35,109 nucleotides of DNA, taken from Candidatus Zixiibacteriota bacterium (GTDB lineage: Bacteria; Zixibacteria; MSB-5A5; GN15; FEB-12). The notes beneath the pieces were generated by a model. It was not told where the DNA came from. It searched no databases and saw only the letters and a program-made list of their open reading frames with translations. Position numbers and translations under genes: made by a program. The stretch spans positions 1 through 35,109 of the forward strand of contig QNAF01000002.1 in assembly GCA_003641405.1 (NCBI GenBank), given 5' to 3'. How positions within the stretch are numbered: position 1 is the first letter of the stretch; each line of letters begins with the position of its first letter. Of the stretch, positions 16,584 to 24,872 are shown one piece after another.

Positions 16584-17273
16584 TCAACTAGCCTTCGTAC
16601 TCTTCTTGATCTTTTCACTGAAGCCAATACGCGGGAACGGATTGACAATTGCGCTGGCGATGTTGGTCAGGTGGGAATTGGTTCGCTTGAGGAACCGTAA
16701 GTACAGTGCAATGCAGACACTGTCACCGGTTGAGAGTTTAGCATCCTTGCCCTTGACCATATCACTGATGATGCGATCAGCTTTCTTGCTGAGTTCGTCT
16801 TCCGCCCGCATGATCTTCCGAGCGAGCTTCTTATCCTGAGTTCTCAGAACCTCAATCGTAGATGTGAAATGCTCTTCGATTGTGGCCTCGATTTTCGAGA
16901 GTGCAGTCTCAGATCCGGCCGCCTTGAGTGCTTTCTTGTGATCTCTGGCCAGACCGGAGATATTCTTGGTGTAGTCCCCGATTCTTTCAACATCGATCAC
17001 AATTGAGACCAGCACCAGTCCGGGGACAAGGTTCCGGGTACCCGCGACTGTCAGGTGTGTCAGAACGTTGCGACGAACCTCACGCTCATACTTGTTGATT
17101 TTGCGATCGCTTTTCTTGAAATCGAATGGCAAAGTTGCCGTATCAAGCTCGCGGAGTACTTCACGCGCAGCTTTGTACATCTTGTAGTCAAACTCAAGCA
17201 TAGTCACGGTAGTCGTGTACGCTTTGTCGAGCAGACTCTCGGATGTGAACAATTCCTTGAACTTCGAAAACAT
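16584..17273 (-). CDS. PhoU-domain protein paired with a phosphate transporter
   Basis: 229 aa, predicted all-helical, cytoplasmic. It carries the two acidic/basic PhoU-type metal-binding helices: DVERIGDYTKNISGLA around residues 95-110 and a second helix with RTNSHLTNIASAI near the C-terminus, which has lost the acidic pattern (RTNSHLTN instead of the usual R-x-x-D-H-x-x-N). Such proteins accompany Na+/Pi symporters or Pst systems and modulate uptake or signalling. ATG 17273 is preferred because GAGGTG lies six bases upstream. An alternative GTG at 17282 would overlap the transporter stop by four bases (GTGA). Either way the two genes are coupled. Confidence 0.85.
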   Translation of the reverse strand: MFSKFKELFTSESLLDKAYTTTVTMLEFDYKMYKAAREVLRELDTATLPFDFKKSDRKINKYEREVRRNVLTHLTVAGTRNLVPGLVLVSIVIDVERIGDYTKNISGLARDHKKALKAAGSETALSKIEATIEEHFTSTIEVLRTQDKKLARKIMRAEDELSKKADRIISDMVKGKDAKLSTGDSVCIALYLRFLKRTNSHLTNIASAIVNPFPRIGFSEKIKKSTKAS

Positions 17274-17278
17274 ACCGG

Positions 17279-18403
17279 TCACCTCATCATTAAGAGTACC
17301 ATACCGGGTAACACAAAGAAAACAACTATTATGTACGCGATGGGGAGCAATCTCGATTTTTGGGTCATCTCGGCTAATCGTGTGGCCAAGCCTATCGGTA
17401 TGCGCTTGAGCGGCCAGAATACACCTATACCGTAGATGTTGAAAATGAGATGCGCAAAAGCAACTGAGACAGCCTGGGGTGAACCGGTGACAAACGAGGC
17501 CAGGAACGCTGTAATGGTTGTGCCGACGTTGGCTCCGAGCATGTAGGGGAAAACCTGGTTCAGTGTAATTACTCCGGCACCCAGCAGCGGAATAACGAGT
17601 GAGGTCGTAATAGATGACGACTGTACCAGCACCGTGAGTGAGACTCCCAGTACAAGACCCAGTGCAGCATTGCGGAAAACATAGCGTTGGAAGAAGATCT
17701 CCACCCTCGCAAGTACCATTGATTTCAGCACTTTGACGATATAGCGCAACGCAACAAAGAGCAGCACCATAGCCAACAGCGCCGCGAGCCAGGCTGAATC
17801 GCCAGTATAGTGAATGATCTCACTGGCTACCGGCTTGGTCATTGCCCCTAAAGGGGAACTGAACTTGAGACCGCCAAACCCCTCAAACATTTCACCCAGG
17901 ACAAGGGCTGACTTGCCAATTATATTGAAATGCCACTGCAACGGCAGAAGTACGGCTACTGCACACAGATTGAAAAAGTCGTGTACAACCGAACCGGCAA
18001 AAGCCCTTTTGAACTCTTCACCGCGCGATATGTGAGCCAGTGAGACAACCGTGTTGGTAACTGAAGTGCCAACATTGGCACCCATCACCATCGGCACCGC
18101 GCTTTCGAAGGTCAACAATCCTGTGCCAACCAGCCCCACGATGATAGTTGTGGTAGTTGACGAAGACTGGATAATCGCCGTGGCGAGGATACCAATGGCT
18201 AACCCTACAAGCGGGTTGGTTGTGGCACCAAAAATCGCCTCGGCTGTTTCTTTACCGGCAAGCTTGAATGCGGCTCCAAGGAGCGTTATTGACAGTATGA
18301 AGAGATACAGCAACCCGATGATTGACAGAAGTTTGAGGACAATCTCCACCCACGATGCACGGGATGCGAGACTGCCTATGTTACCGTGCGGAGATGTACT
18401 CAT
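17279..18403 (-). CDS. Na+/phosphate cotransporter (NptA / SLC34-like, PF02690)
   Basis: 374 aa, about 8-9 membrane helices. The two inverted Na_Pi_cotrans repeats each show the QSSS signature (residues 79-82 in AIIQSSSTTTT and 261-264 in VLVQSSSITTS), each followed by a GANVGT motif (109-113 and 290-295). Those serines and the glycine loop bind phosphate and sodium in the family. In many bacteria the protein is fused to a C-terminal PhoU domain; here that domain is a separate downstream gene overlapping it. The start ATG has no clear Shine-Dalgarno. The upstream region carries Pho-box-like repeats. Confidence 0.93.
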   Translation of the reverse strand: MSTSPHGNIGSLASRASWVEIVLKLLSIIGLLYLFILSITLLGAAFKLAGKETAEAIFGATTNPLVGLAIGILATAIIQSSSTTTTIIVGLVGTGLLTFESAVPMVMGANVGTSVTNTVVSLAHISRGEEFKRAFAGSVVHDFFNLCAVAVLLPLQWHFNIIGKSALVLGEMFEGFGGLKFSSPLGAMTKPVASEIIHYTGDSAWLAALLAMVLLFVALRYIVKVLKSMVLARVEIFFQRYVFRNAALGLVLGVSLTVLVQSSSITTSLVIPLLGAGVITLNQVFPYMLGANVGTTITAFLASFVTGSPQAVSVAFAHLIFNIYGIGVFWPLKRIPIGLATRLAEMTQKSRLLPIAYIIVVFFVLPGMVLLMMR

Positions 18404-18420
18404 TCTGCGTTTGACATGGT

Positions 18421-18478
18421 GTATTACCTAATCACATCCTTGCGATTAACGTGGAATTAACATGGAACTAACATGGCC
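18421..18478 (-). promoter_or_regulatory. Candidate Pho box: three 11-bp direct repeats upstream of the phosphate symporter
   Basis: On the plus strand TTAACGTGGAA (18446-18456), TTAACATGGAA (18457-18467) and CTAACATGGCC (18468-18478) lie head to tail with an exact 11-bp period. The unit TTAACA with 11-bp spacing is the pattern bound by PhoP/PhoB-type regulators (known from Bacillus PhoP; E. coli Pho boxes have the same period). On the transcribed strand a TAATAC -10-like box (18426-18421) follows about 19 bases after the proximal repeat, so the repeats occupy the -35 area as in Pho-activated promoters. The gene served is a phosphate transporter, which supports the reading. Binding itself is inferred. 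Confidence 0.55.
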
Positions 18479-18557
18479 GTCAAGCGCAAAAGTGCCCCAC
18501 AGAACCCCTTGTCCCGCAGCACCTTGAGGGCCGCGCCCGGACTCGCTGTCAGTCGTC

Positions 18558-21317
18558 TCAGTTTTTCTTACCGGCCGATGTCACTACCCAGGTTTCGGGA
18601 CGGAAATGCCTGGAAGCTTCCCGCCGTACTGACTGAACATCCACTTTGGAAAGGCGTTTCAGGAGCAGGTTGTCGTAGTCCACTCCGCGCCCGTAGAACT
18701 CATCAACTCCCATATAGAAGGCCTGGTTGATACAAGATAATTTGGCACGCATCAGGGCTCCCCAAAGTTGATTTCTGGCTATTGAAATCTCCTGATCGGT
18801 GGGACCGTCGAAAGCAAGCTTTTCTGTCTGAAGGGTAAGTCCATCAAGTGCGCGCTGGAAATTCTCTGAAGCCGTGCTGATGACAAGATAGTACCAGCCA
18901 AAGTCGCGATCAAACCTTCTTCCAACTCCGGTGGAGTAGGCCAGACCCTGTTTTTCTCTGAGACTAAGGTAAAGGCGGGAGGAAAGAATGGACGTTGCGA
19001 TCGACAGGTCAACGGCTTCGCCACTATTCGCTCCGGGGAGGCGTCCACCCGCATAGATGCTCACCTGTTGCTTGTCAAGTTCTCGGTGAGCCTCTGTTAA
19101 GGATGGAGCAGCGATTGGAAGTGGAACTTCGGAAACAGCAGTTCCCACTTTCGGCATGTCTGCGAAATGCTCTTGCACCCAGGACATGATTTCAGCAGTA
19201 TCTCTTCCACCTGCAATTGTGAGGATCATGTTCTCAGGGGCATAGAAACTGCGATGATACTCTCGGAGGTCATCAACGGTGATCGCGGAGATTGTCATAG
19301 CCGCTCCGGTAATCGGCCTGGCAAACGGGTGATCCCCAAACAGTGTTTCATAGTACAGGCTCCGAGCCACTTTGCTGGGCGAGCCGGTGGCCCGGCCAAC
19401 AACGCCAAGCATCTGCCGGCGGATACTCTCAACCTCACCGGAATCGAATGCCGGATTAAGGATCAGGTCAGCCAGCAGCGCAAAACCATCTTCGGCAAAC
19501 TCGTTTATCGTCTCGAACTTGACGAACGAATACCGACGCGTTGTGTAACGATCGTCATACGGTATCCACGGGTTGTCACTGACGGTCAGGTTAGCGCCGA
19601 TTTTCCGCAGTGCTCCGGCCAATTGGGCGGCATCGTGACTGAGAGTGCCTGTTTCCAGGCAGCGGTTGACAAAATCAGTGATTCCGGATTTACCCTCCGG
19701 CTCGTTGGCCATCCTGTTCTTTCCAAGGATGTTAACTGCAAAGACCTTGCTGTCCGGGCTGGATTTGACGATGACCGTCAATCCGTTATCGAGGACTTCA
19801 CGATGGTACGTGGCGGGATCAGTGAGTTCCAAGCTCACGGAGTCAACATCGGGGAACTCAATTGGATTCTCCGCCAGCGTATATTCAGGGAAACTCACCG
19901 AGTCAAAATGGGCGATCACTTCCTCGGAGGTCATGCTACCCGGCTCGTAGGGCGTCTCGTCATCAGTTGCAGGTCGAATTACGGTCACAACATAGGCTGG
20001 GTCTTTCAACCAGTGTTCGGCGGCGGCCTGGCACTGATTCCATCGGACCGAGTCAAGTAGGTCGGGATATTGCTGGATATACTCCCAGCCGGCACTCATC
20101 ATCATTGGTGAGATGATGAAGCTGTAGTAGTGTAGTTTCTCGGCAGCGTAGATAGCGTTGCAACGATTGCTTGTCCTGATTCCATCGAGCAATTCCGGGT
20201 CCGCCTGATGCTGGCTCAGGTTTGCCAACTCGGTGAGCACGACCTGGATGACCGTGTCGGCATGGTCCGGGTTGTCAATCTCTGCCGAGATATTGAGACG
20301 GGAGAACTCTTCCCGCGTTTCCAGCCAGAGACTTACATTCGATGCCAGCGGAGCCTCTTCGGATTGCAGGGATAACAGCAGTGGTGAAGTTTCATCGAGA
20401 GACAGGTAGGAGATCAGCAGGTTAAACGGCAAATAATCAGTTCTCGATACCTGGGGTGCTTCAATCGAAAAGTTGATTCTGGTTGAAGTGACGGATGCCA
20501 CGGTGTCGAAGCGCTGCTGCCCGATCAGATGTTCCCGGCGCTGTATGTCCAGAGCCGTACGCTCGTGAATCCCTGACGCGGCCTCGTCTTCATCGGTTGA
20601 AGCGGACTTGAAGCCGCCAAAAACGGCCTCAACAGTAGCTTTCATTGCTTCCGTCTCGAAATCTCCAATAAGCAGCATTACCATGTTGTCAGGCGTGTAG
20701 TACTTCTTGTAGTATGCTATTATTGCTTCACGGGGAATGTTTTCGATGAATTCACGGTATCCGAGCGTGGAAAGCTCGTAGCCGGTGCCGGCGTAGGCCT
20801 TTTGTGTGAAAAAGGTCTCGGCGGAATATCCTGGCGCGTCTAACGAGCCATTGATTTCTTCAATAACGACTTTGCGCTCTTTTTCCAGCTCTTCCTCCGG
20901 AAACACGGAGTTAAACAGCATGTCCGCCTGTACGGTCATCCCGTAGTCGATATACTGTTTGGGAACCAGAACAAAGAAGCAAGTCAGGTCTTCACGCGTG
21001 AACGCATTGATGTACCCGCCCAAATCACGGACAGAGCGATCCAACTCTTCGCGCGACAGATTGGCGGTTCCATCAAACAGGAGATGTTCCAGAAAGTGCG
21101 TAATGCCATTCTCGTAGCGTGTTTCGTACTTGCTGCCGGATTTGACGAATACAACGGCGGCAACCATCGGTGAGCCGTGTTTCTCTTCGTAGATTACCTG
21201 TAGCCCATTATCGAGTTGATGAGTGGATGCTTTGGTCTCAATTGCAAAGGCTGCAGTGAGAAACAGCCCGATCAAAAGGGTTATTAAAGCCATATGGAAT
21301 CTGTTGGTTGTGAGCAC
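18558..21317 (-). CDS. M16 family zinc metalloprotease, double-length, exported
   Basis: 919 aa. Residues 1-25 form a signal peptide (basic start, LITLLIGLFLTAAFA, cleavage after AFA). The N-terminal M16 half has the inverted zinc motif HFLEH (His74, Glu77, His78) and the third ligand Glu in VVIEEI about 76 residues later. The C-terminal half starts again with the M16 pattern (EVLDNGLTVIV) but has DFVNRCLETG where HxxEH should be, so it is the non-catalytic partner half. It keeps the REKQGLAYSTG substrate-grip segment. Such fused proteins degrade peptides in the periplasm. The start is GTG 21317 with AGGAG at normal distance; ATG 21293 would cut the signal peptide short. Confidence 0.92.
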   Translation of the reverse strand: MLTTNRFHMALITLLIGLFLTAAFAIETKASTHQLDNGLQVIYEEKHGSPMVAAVVFVKSGSKYETRYENGITHFLEHLLFDGTANLSREELDRSVRDLGGYINAFTREDLTCFFVLVPKQYIDYGMTVQADMLFNSVFPEEELEKERKVVIEEINGSLDAPGYSAETFFTQKAYAGTGYELSTLGYREFIENIPREAIIAYYKKYYTPDNMVMLLIGDFETEAMKATVEAVFGGFKSASTDEDEAASGIHERTALDIQRREHLIGQQRFDTVASVTSTRINFSIEAPQVSRTDYLPFNLLISYLSLDETSPLLLSLQSEEAPLASNVSLWLETREEFSRLNISAEIDNPDHADTVIQVVLTELANLSQHQADPELLDGIRTSNRCNAIYAAEKLHYYSFIISPMMMSAGWEYIQQYPDLLDSVRWNQCQAAAEHWLKDPAYVVTVIRPATDDETPYEPGSMTSEEVIAHFDSVSFPEYTLAENPIEFPDVDSVSLELTDPATYHREVLDNGLTVIVKSSPDSKVFAVNILGKNRMANEPEGKSGITDFVNRCLETGTLSHDAAQLAGALRKIGANLTVSDNPWIPYDDRYTTRRYSFVKFETINEFAEDGFALLADLILNPAFDSGEVESIRRQMLGVVGRATGSPSKVARSLYYETLFGDHPFARPITGAAMTISAITVDDLREYHRSFYAPENMILTIAGGRDTAEIMSWVQEHFADMPKVGTAVSEVPLPIAAPSLTEAHRELDKQQVSIYAGGRLPGANSGEAVDLSIATSILSSRLYLSLREKQGLAYSTGVGRRFDRDFGWYYLVISTASENFQRALDGLTLQTEKLAFDGPTDQEISIARNQLWGALMRAKLSCINQAFYMGVDEFYGRGVDYDNLLLKRLSKVDVQSVRREASRHFRPETWVVTSAGKKN

Positions 21318-21358
21318 GACTACGGTCTCCTGAAATAATGGTCAGAAACTGGACAGGG

Positions 21359-21388
21359 ATTATATCCCTATCATTCTCAAGCGGTTAA
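21359..21388 (-). promoter_or_regulatory. Probable promoter of the M16 protease gene
   Basis: Reading the minus strand, TTAACC (21388-21383) and a perfect TATAAT (21364-21359) are 18 bases apart, placing the start near 21352 and leaving a ~35-base leader that contains the AGGAG of the GTG start. An alternative further upstream pairs a perfect TTGACA with a poor TAGCTT. Confidence 0.5.
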
Positions 21389-21433
21389 GCTATGTTTACT
21401 GGATACCGATGTCAAGTCTGGGAGCAATTTGGA

Positions 21434-21461
21434 TTGACTAATCACTTTTTGCGAATATATT
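21434..21461 (+). promoter_or_regulatory. Promoter directly in front of the small secreted-protein gene
   Basis: TTGACT (21434-21439) and TATATT (21456-21461) are 16 bases apart. The -10 box ends only 13 bases before the ATG at 21475, so the message would start about seven bases before the start codon, too short for a Shine-Dalgarno. It diverges from the M16 promoter. Confidence 0.55.
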
Positions 21462-21474
21462 GCCCTGACTTGAT

Positions 21475-21918
21475 ATGTTTAGACGAATTATACGACACCT
21501 AATAAGCTGCTGTCGACTGGCAGTGATCATCCTAGCTGTTGTGGCGCTTGGTTTCTCCGGTGCCGGCGCGGCTGCACGCCTTTTTGTCGAAGAGAGCGCG
21601 GTTGATACAGCTCTTGAGTTGCCGGAGCATCAATGTATGTTGCTCCCAACTCCTGGTTCAGACGAGCCCGCGGACGGCATGGACACCGAAGGTCGCCCCT
21701 GGACGGAGCAACCTGCACGCCTGCTGTCAATGGCCGTGCATCCGGGCAGCGACGATAATCACCGCCTTCTGAGACATGAATTTCGTGCTCAAGTCAAACT
21801 CTCAAGCCCTGAGACAACTTCTCTGCTCAGGGGTCTGCCAACGACGCCTAACATGGTAGCTTCAGAATTGGGTCGCCAGTTCACCCTGGTTGGCGCCAAG
21901 CCGTCAGGTACAAGTTAG
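21475..21918 (+). CDS. Hypothetical protein with N-terminal membrane or signal segment
   Basis: 147 aa. The N-terminus has a basic stretch (MFRRIIRHLI) and a ~20-residue hydrophobic helix ending in small residues (VVALGFSGAGA), readable as a signal peptide or single anchor. The remainder is polar, Pro/Thr/Ser-rich and probably poorly structured. No family is recognised. There is no ribosome binding site, but a good promoter lies immediately upstream, which would give a near-leaderless transcript. It lies 139 bases before secD. It may be a real periplasmic protein of narrow distribution. Confidence 0.5.
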   Translation: MFRRIIRHLISCCRLAVIILAVVALGFSGAGAAARLFVEESAVDTALELPEHQCMLLPTPGSDEPADGMDTEGRPWTEQPARLLSMAVHPGSDDNHRLLRHEFRAQVKLSSPETTSLLRGLPTTPNMVASELGRQFTLVGAKPSGTS

Positions 21919-22057
21919 AGCAAATCCCTTCCTCCCGTCCCAGACAGTCGGCCATTTTCTTAGATGAGAAACCAGGCGACGGGGCGGCGAGACTCTATCA
22001 TTCTAAGAATAATAAGTAATTGGTTTAGTTTTTTTCCGTTTGGAAAGGAGATAAAAT

Positions 22058-23797
22058 ATGATTGGTCAGAGATGGCGCCTGATACTCACCTTGACGCTCA
22101 TAGTCCTGGGATGTTTCGCTTTCTGGAACACCTACAAGCTGTGGACTATGTCCGATGAGGACCAACAGGCTCTTCAGAACGAAGACCCCGGAGCGCTATT
22201 AGCTCTCCAACAAAAGGCAATTCGCCTGGGTTTGGATTTACAGGGCGGTGTGCATGCGGTACTGCAGGTCAAGCTTGCCGAGATGGATGAAGCCGCCAGG
22301 GATGGAGCAGTCGAACGCGCTATGCAGGTTATCCGCACTCGTATTGACGGGCTGGGCGTTGCCGAACCGACCATCCAAAAACAGGGCAGCAACAGGATTA
22401 TCGTTGACCTGCCAGGCTACACTGATGCTGAACGAGCCGAAGACCTGATCGGCCAGACAGCATTGCTGGAGTTCAAACTGCTTGAGAATTACGACAACAC
22501 CAGTCTGCTGCTGCAGAAAATGGATTCGGTTATTTACGAGATGGAAGTGGCCGTGATCGGTGAAGAGGTAATAGAAGAGGAGTCTCCCGAATTTGCAGAG
22601 GAAATAGAGGCCGAGGCTGAGGCCGCTCTGGATACGGAAACTGAGGAATCTGCTGATGTGCTCGCTGAGATGATGGGAGACAGCCTGGCTGATACACTTG
22701 ACTTTGGCTTCGACGAAGACCTCGGCGTAGAGGACGATACTCAACCGTTTACGTCCAGAATGGAAAGCTCACTTTACAATAACACTACAAACACGAGTTG
22801 GCCCGGCTTCGTTGTGAACAAGAATGACCGGCTCAAGTTCGAGCGTTGGCTGGCGTCACCGGAGGTTCAGCGTGTGATCCCGGTGGATGTACAGTGGGCA
22901 TGGTCGACCAGAACTATGATCCGGGACAGCCGCGAAGTTTGGGAACTGTTCTTGCTGAAACGCAAGGTGCAGTTTGTGGGCAAGTTCCTTCAGTCGATTT
23001 CATTGGGTCAAGGCCAGTATGGTGGTTACAAAGTGGATTTCCGCATTGCATCTGAAGGTGTAGCGCGATTTGCACAACTGACCGGTGCCAATATCAACAA
23101 ACCTTTGGCGTCGGTGATCGACGGTCGCGTGGAATCGGCGGCGTTTATCAACTCCAAGATCAGGGGTTCGGGAACGATTACGATGGGGTCTTCATCAACC
23201 GTTGAAGAGGCCCGCAATCTTGAGATTGTACTCGAAGCCGGTGCCCTTCCTGCTCCCGTTGAGATAATAGAGAAGAATGTGGTGGGTGCCTCTTTGGGCG
23301 CGGACTCTATCAGCAAGGGCTTCACGGCTTCGCTGATCGGGCTGGCGCTGGTGCTCCTGTATATCGGTGTTTACTATCGGCTCTCCGGCGTGATTGCCGA
23401 TATCGGTTTGATATTCAATATCTTCTTCCTGCTGGCAGTGATGGCCGGTCTTGGCGCTACTCTGACGATGCCGGGAATTGCAGGTATCATTCTGACAATT
23501 GGTATATCCGTAGATGCCAACATCCTGATATTCGAGCGTATTCGTGAGGAAATGCGAACCGGCAAAACGGTGCGGGCGTCGATCGACGCCGGTTACCAGC
23601 GGGCGTTCGTAGCTATTTTTGACTCGCACGTTACTACCCTGATCACGGCTGGTGCTCTGTTCATTTTTGGCTCCGGGCCGATTAGAGGGTTTGCCGTAAC
23701 GTTGTTCTGGGGTGTGACGATCTCGTTGTACACCGCATACGTTATCACGAAAGCGATCTTTGATATCCGTAAAGGGTATCGGACGTTGAGCATATAG
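22058..23797 (+). CDS. secD: Protein translocase subunit SecD
   Basis: 579 aa. SecD with SecF uses the proton gradient to pull proteins out of SecYEG on the periplasmic side. Visible are the first helix, the hallmark GLDLQGGVHAVLQV (about 57-70), the P1 periplasmic domain, and the C-terminal RND-like block of five helices including FNIFFLLAVMA, ISVDANILIFERIREEM and the final amphipathic region. Between about residues 165 and 228 lies an acidic low-complexity insert (Glu/Asp/Ala) inside P1 that standard SecD lacks. ATG 22058 has an excellent AAGGAGAT. secF follows 15 bases after the stop. Confidence 0.96.
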   Translation: MIGQRWRLILTLTLIVLGCFAFWNTYKLWTMSDEDQQALQNEDPGALLALQQKAIRLGLDLQGGVHAVLQVKLAEMDEAARDGAVERAMQVIRTRIDGLGVAEPTIQKQGSNRIIVDLPGYTDAERAEDLIGQTALLEFKLLENYDNTSLLLQKMDSVIYEMEVAVIGEEVIEEESPEFAEEIEAEAEAALDTETEESADVLAEMMGDSLADTLDFGFDEDLGVEDDTQPFTSRMESSLYNNTTNTSWPGFVVNKNDRLKFERWLASPEVQRVIPVDVQWAWSTRTMIRDSREVWELFLLKRKVQFVGKFLQSISLGQGQYGGYKVDFRIASEGVARFAQLTGANINKPLASVIDGRVESAAFINSKIRGSGTITMGSSSTVEEARNLEIVLEAGALPAPVEIIEKNVVGASLGADSISKGFTASLIGLALVLLYIGVYYRLSGVIADIGLIFNIFFLLAVMAGLGATLTMPGIAGIILTIGISVDANILIFERIREEMRTGKTVRASIDAGYQRAFVAIFDSHVTTLITAGALFIFGSGPIRGFAVTLFWGVTISLYTAYVITKAIFDIRKGYRTLSI

Positions 23798-23812
23798 AAA
23801 GTCGAGGAAATA

Positions 23813-24739
23813 ATGTTCAGAATAATACCTGATACCAATATCAACTTCATTGGGGCCAGAAAGGTGGCCTTTGGATTCTCGCTGCTGCTTGTCGCCATGG
23901 GTATCTTCGCTGCCGTTATGGTAGGTACCGGTAAGGCCAATATGGGTATCGATTTCGCAGGCGGGGTAATGCTCCAGGGTCATTTCGAGCAGCCGGTAGG
24001 AATAGACGAATTGCGCGGTGCCCTGTCCGGGACATACGAAGATGTTATGGTCACCGAGCTGGCGGATTTCGAATTCCCGAACGCTTTTATCATTAAGACC
24101 AAACATCCCGAGACTGAAGGCGAAGGCAAAGAGCGGGCGACGACTATCAAAGGCATACTCGCGGAGCAATTCGAGAACAATGCTTATGAGATAGATTCCG
24201 AGCACATTATCGGTCCGGCAGTAGGCGAGAGCCTTCGCGCTGACGCTACCAAGGCAATTCTTATATCTCTGCTAGGCATTATCGTCTACATCTGGATACG
24301 CTTTGATTTCCGGTCCGGTGTAGCTGCTACGGTTGCTACTTTCCACGACGTGATGGCAGTGTTGGGCTTATCGTACCTGCTTAACCTGGAGTTCGATCTG
24401 TTGATTGTGACAGCGCTCCTGACTCTGGGAGGATACTCTCTGACCGACACCGTTGTGGTCTTTGACCGAATCCGCGAGAATCTCAAGAAATTCCGTGGGC
24501 GAGGCGAGTTTGTGGGAGCAATCAACCTGTCAATCAACGAGGTACTCTCACGGACGTTCAATACATCTTTCACAGTGTTGCTCGTCGTGGGCGCCTTGCT
24601 GTTTGTAGGCGGTGAGGTTCTCAAGAACTTCTCGATTGCGCTGATTCTCGGTGTGATGGTTGGAACCTACAGCTCCATCTTCGTGGCCAGCCCCATTGTG
24701 GTGGAGTGGGAAGCCAGAAGACCGAAACGCTTCAAGTAG
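23813..24739 (+). CDS. secF: Protein translocase subunit SecF
   Basis: 308 aa, six helices. The start region shows the first helix and the GIDFAGGVMLQ motif (counterpart of GxDFxGG). The C-terminal block has YSLTDTVVVFDRIRENLKK, the SecF signature, and the conserved LSRTFNTSFTVLLV. It is preceded by GAGGAAAT and is the second gene of a secDF operon that ends at a strong terminator. Length is typical. Confidence 0.96.
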   Translation: MFRIIPDTNINFIGARKVAFGFSLLLVAMGIFAAVMVGTGKANMGIDFAGGVMLQGHFEQPVGIDELRGALSGTYEDVMVTELADFEFPNAFIIKTKHPETEGEGKERATTIKGILAEQFENNAYEIDSEHIIGPAVGESLRADATKAILISLLGIIVYIWIRFDFRSGVAATVATFHDVMAVLGLSYLLNLEFDLLIVTALLTLGGYSLTDTVVVFDRIRENLKKFRGRGEFVGAINLSINEVLSRTFNTSFTVLLVVGALLFVGGEVLKNFSIALILGVMVGTYSSIFVASPIVVEWEARRPKRFK

Positions 24740-24762
24740 GCTATTCAAGCTCTTTTGCTTAC

Positions 24763-24797
24763 AAGGCTGCCGGCTGATCCCCGGCAGCCTTTGTTTT
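24763..24797 (+). terminator. Rho-independent terminator after secDF
   Basis: An 11-bp perfect GC-rich stem (AAGGCTGCCGG at 24763-24773 with 24781-24791), 7-nt loop and a T-rich tail (TGTTTTG). It ends the secDF transcript and separates it from the DUF4159 operon. Confidence 0.88.
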
Positions 24798-24860
24798 GTG
24801 CCAGCCATAGATGAGGAGTAAACTCGTGCGAATTTTTCAACCCATGCGGAAGATTTTCTG

Positions 24861-24866
24861 TATATT
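24861..24866 (+). promoter_or_regulatory. -10 element immediately upstream of the DUF4159 gene
   Basis: TATATT ends six bases before ATG 24873, which would place the transcription start at or next to the start codon. The -35 region is weak (TTCAAC, 19 bases upstream). Together with the absence of any Shine-Dalgarno this suggests a leaderless message. Confidence 0.4.
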
Positions 24867-24872
24867 AAGTAG

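Noticed and set aside
18491..18502. 12-base match AGTGCCCCACAG to REPIN-like element B (16484-16495)
   Set aside because: Matches of this length are expected by chance in 35 kb and no hairpin follows.
19167..20060. 297-aa plus-strand frame inside the M16 gene
   Set aside because: Antisense to a well-supported protease; no ribosome binding site and no recognisable domain.
23195..24205. 336-aa minus-strand frame opposite secD and secF
   Set aside because: It spans the junction of two certain genes and shows typical shadow composition.
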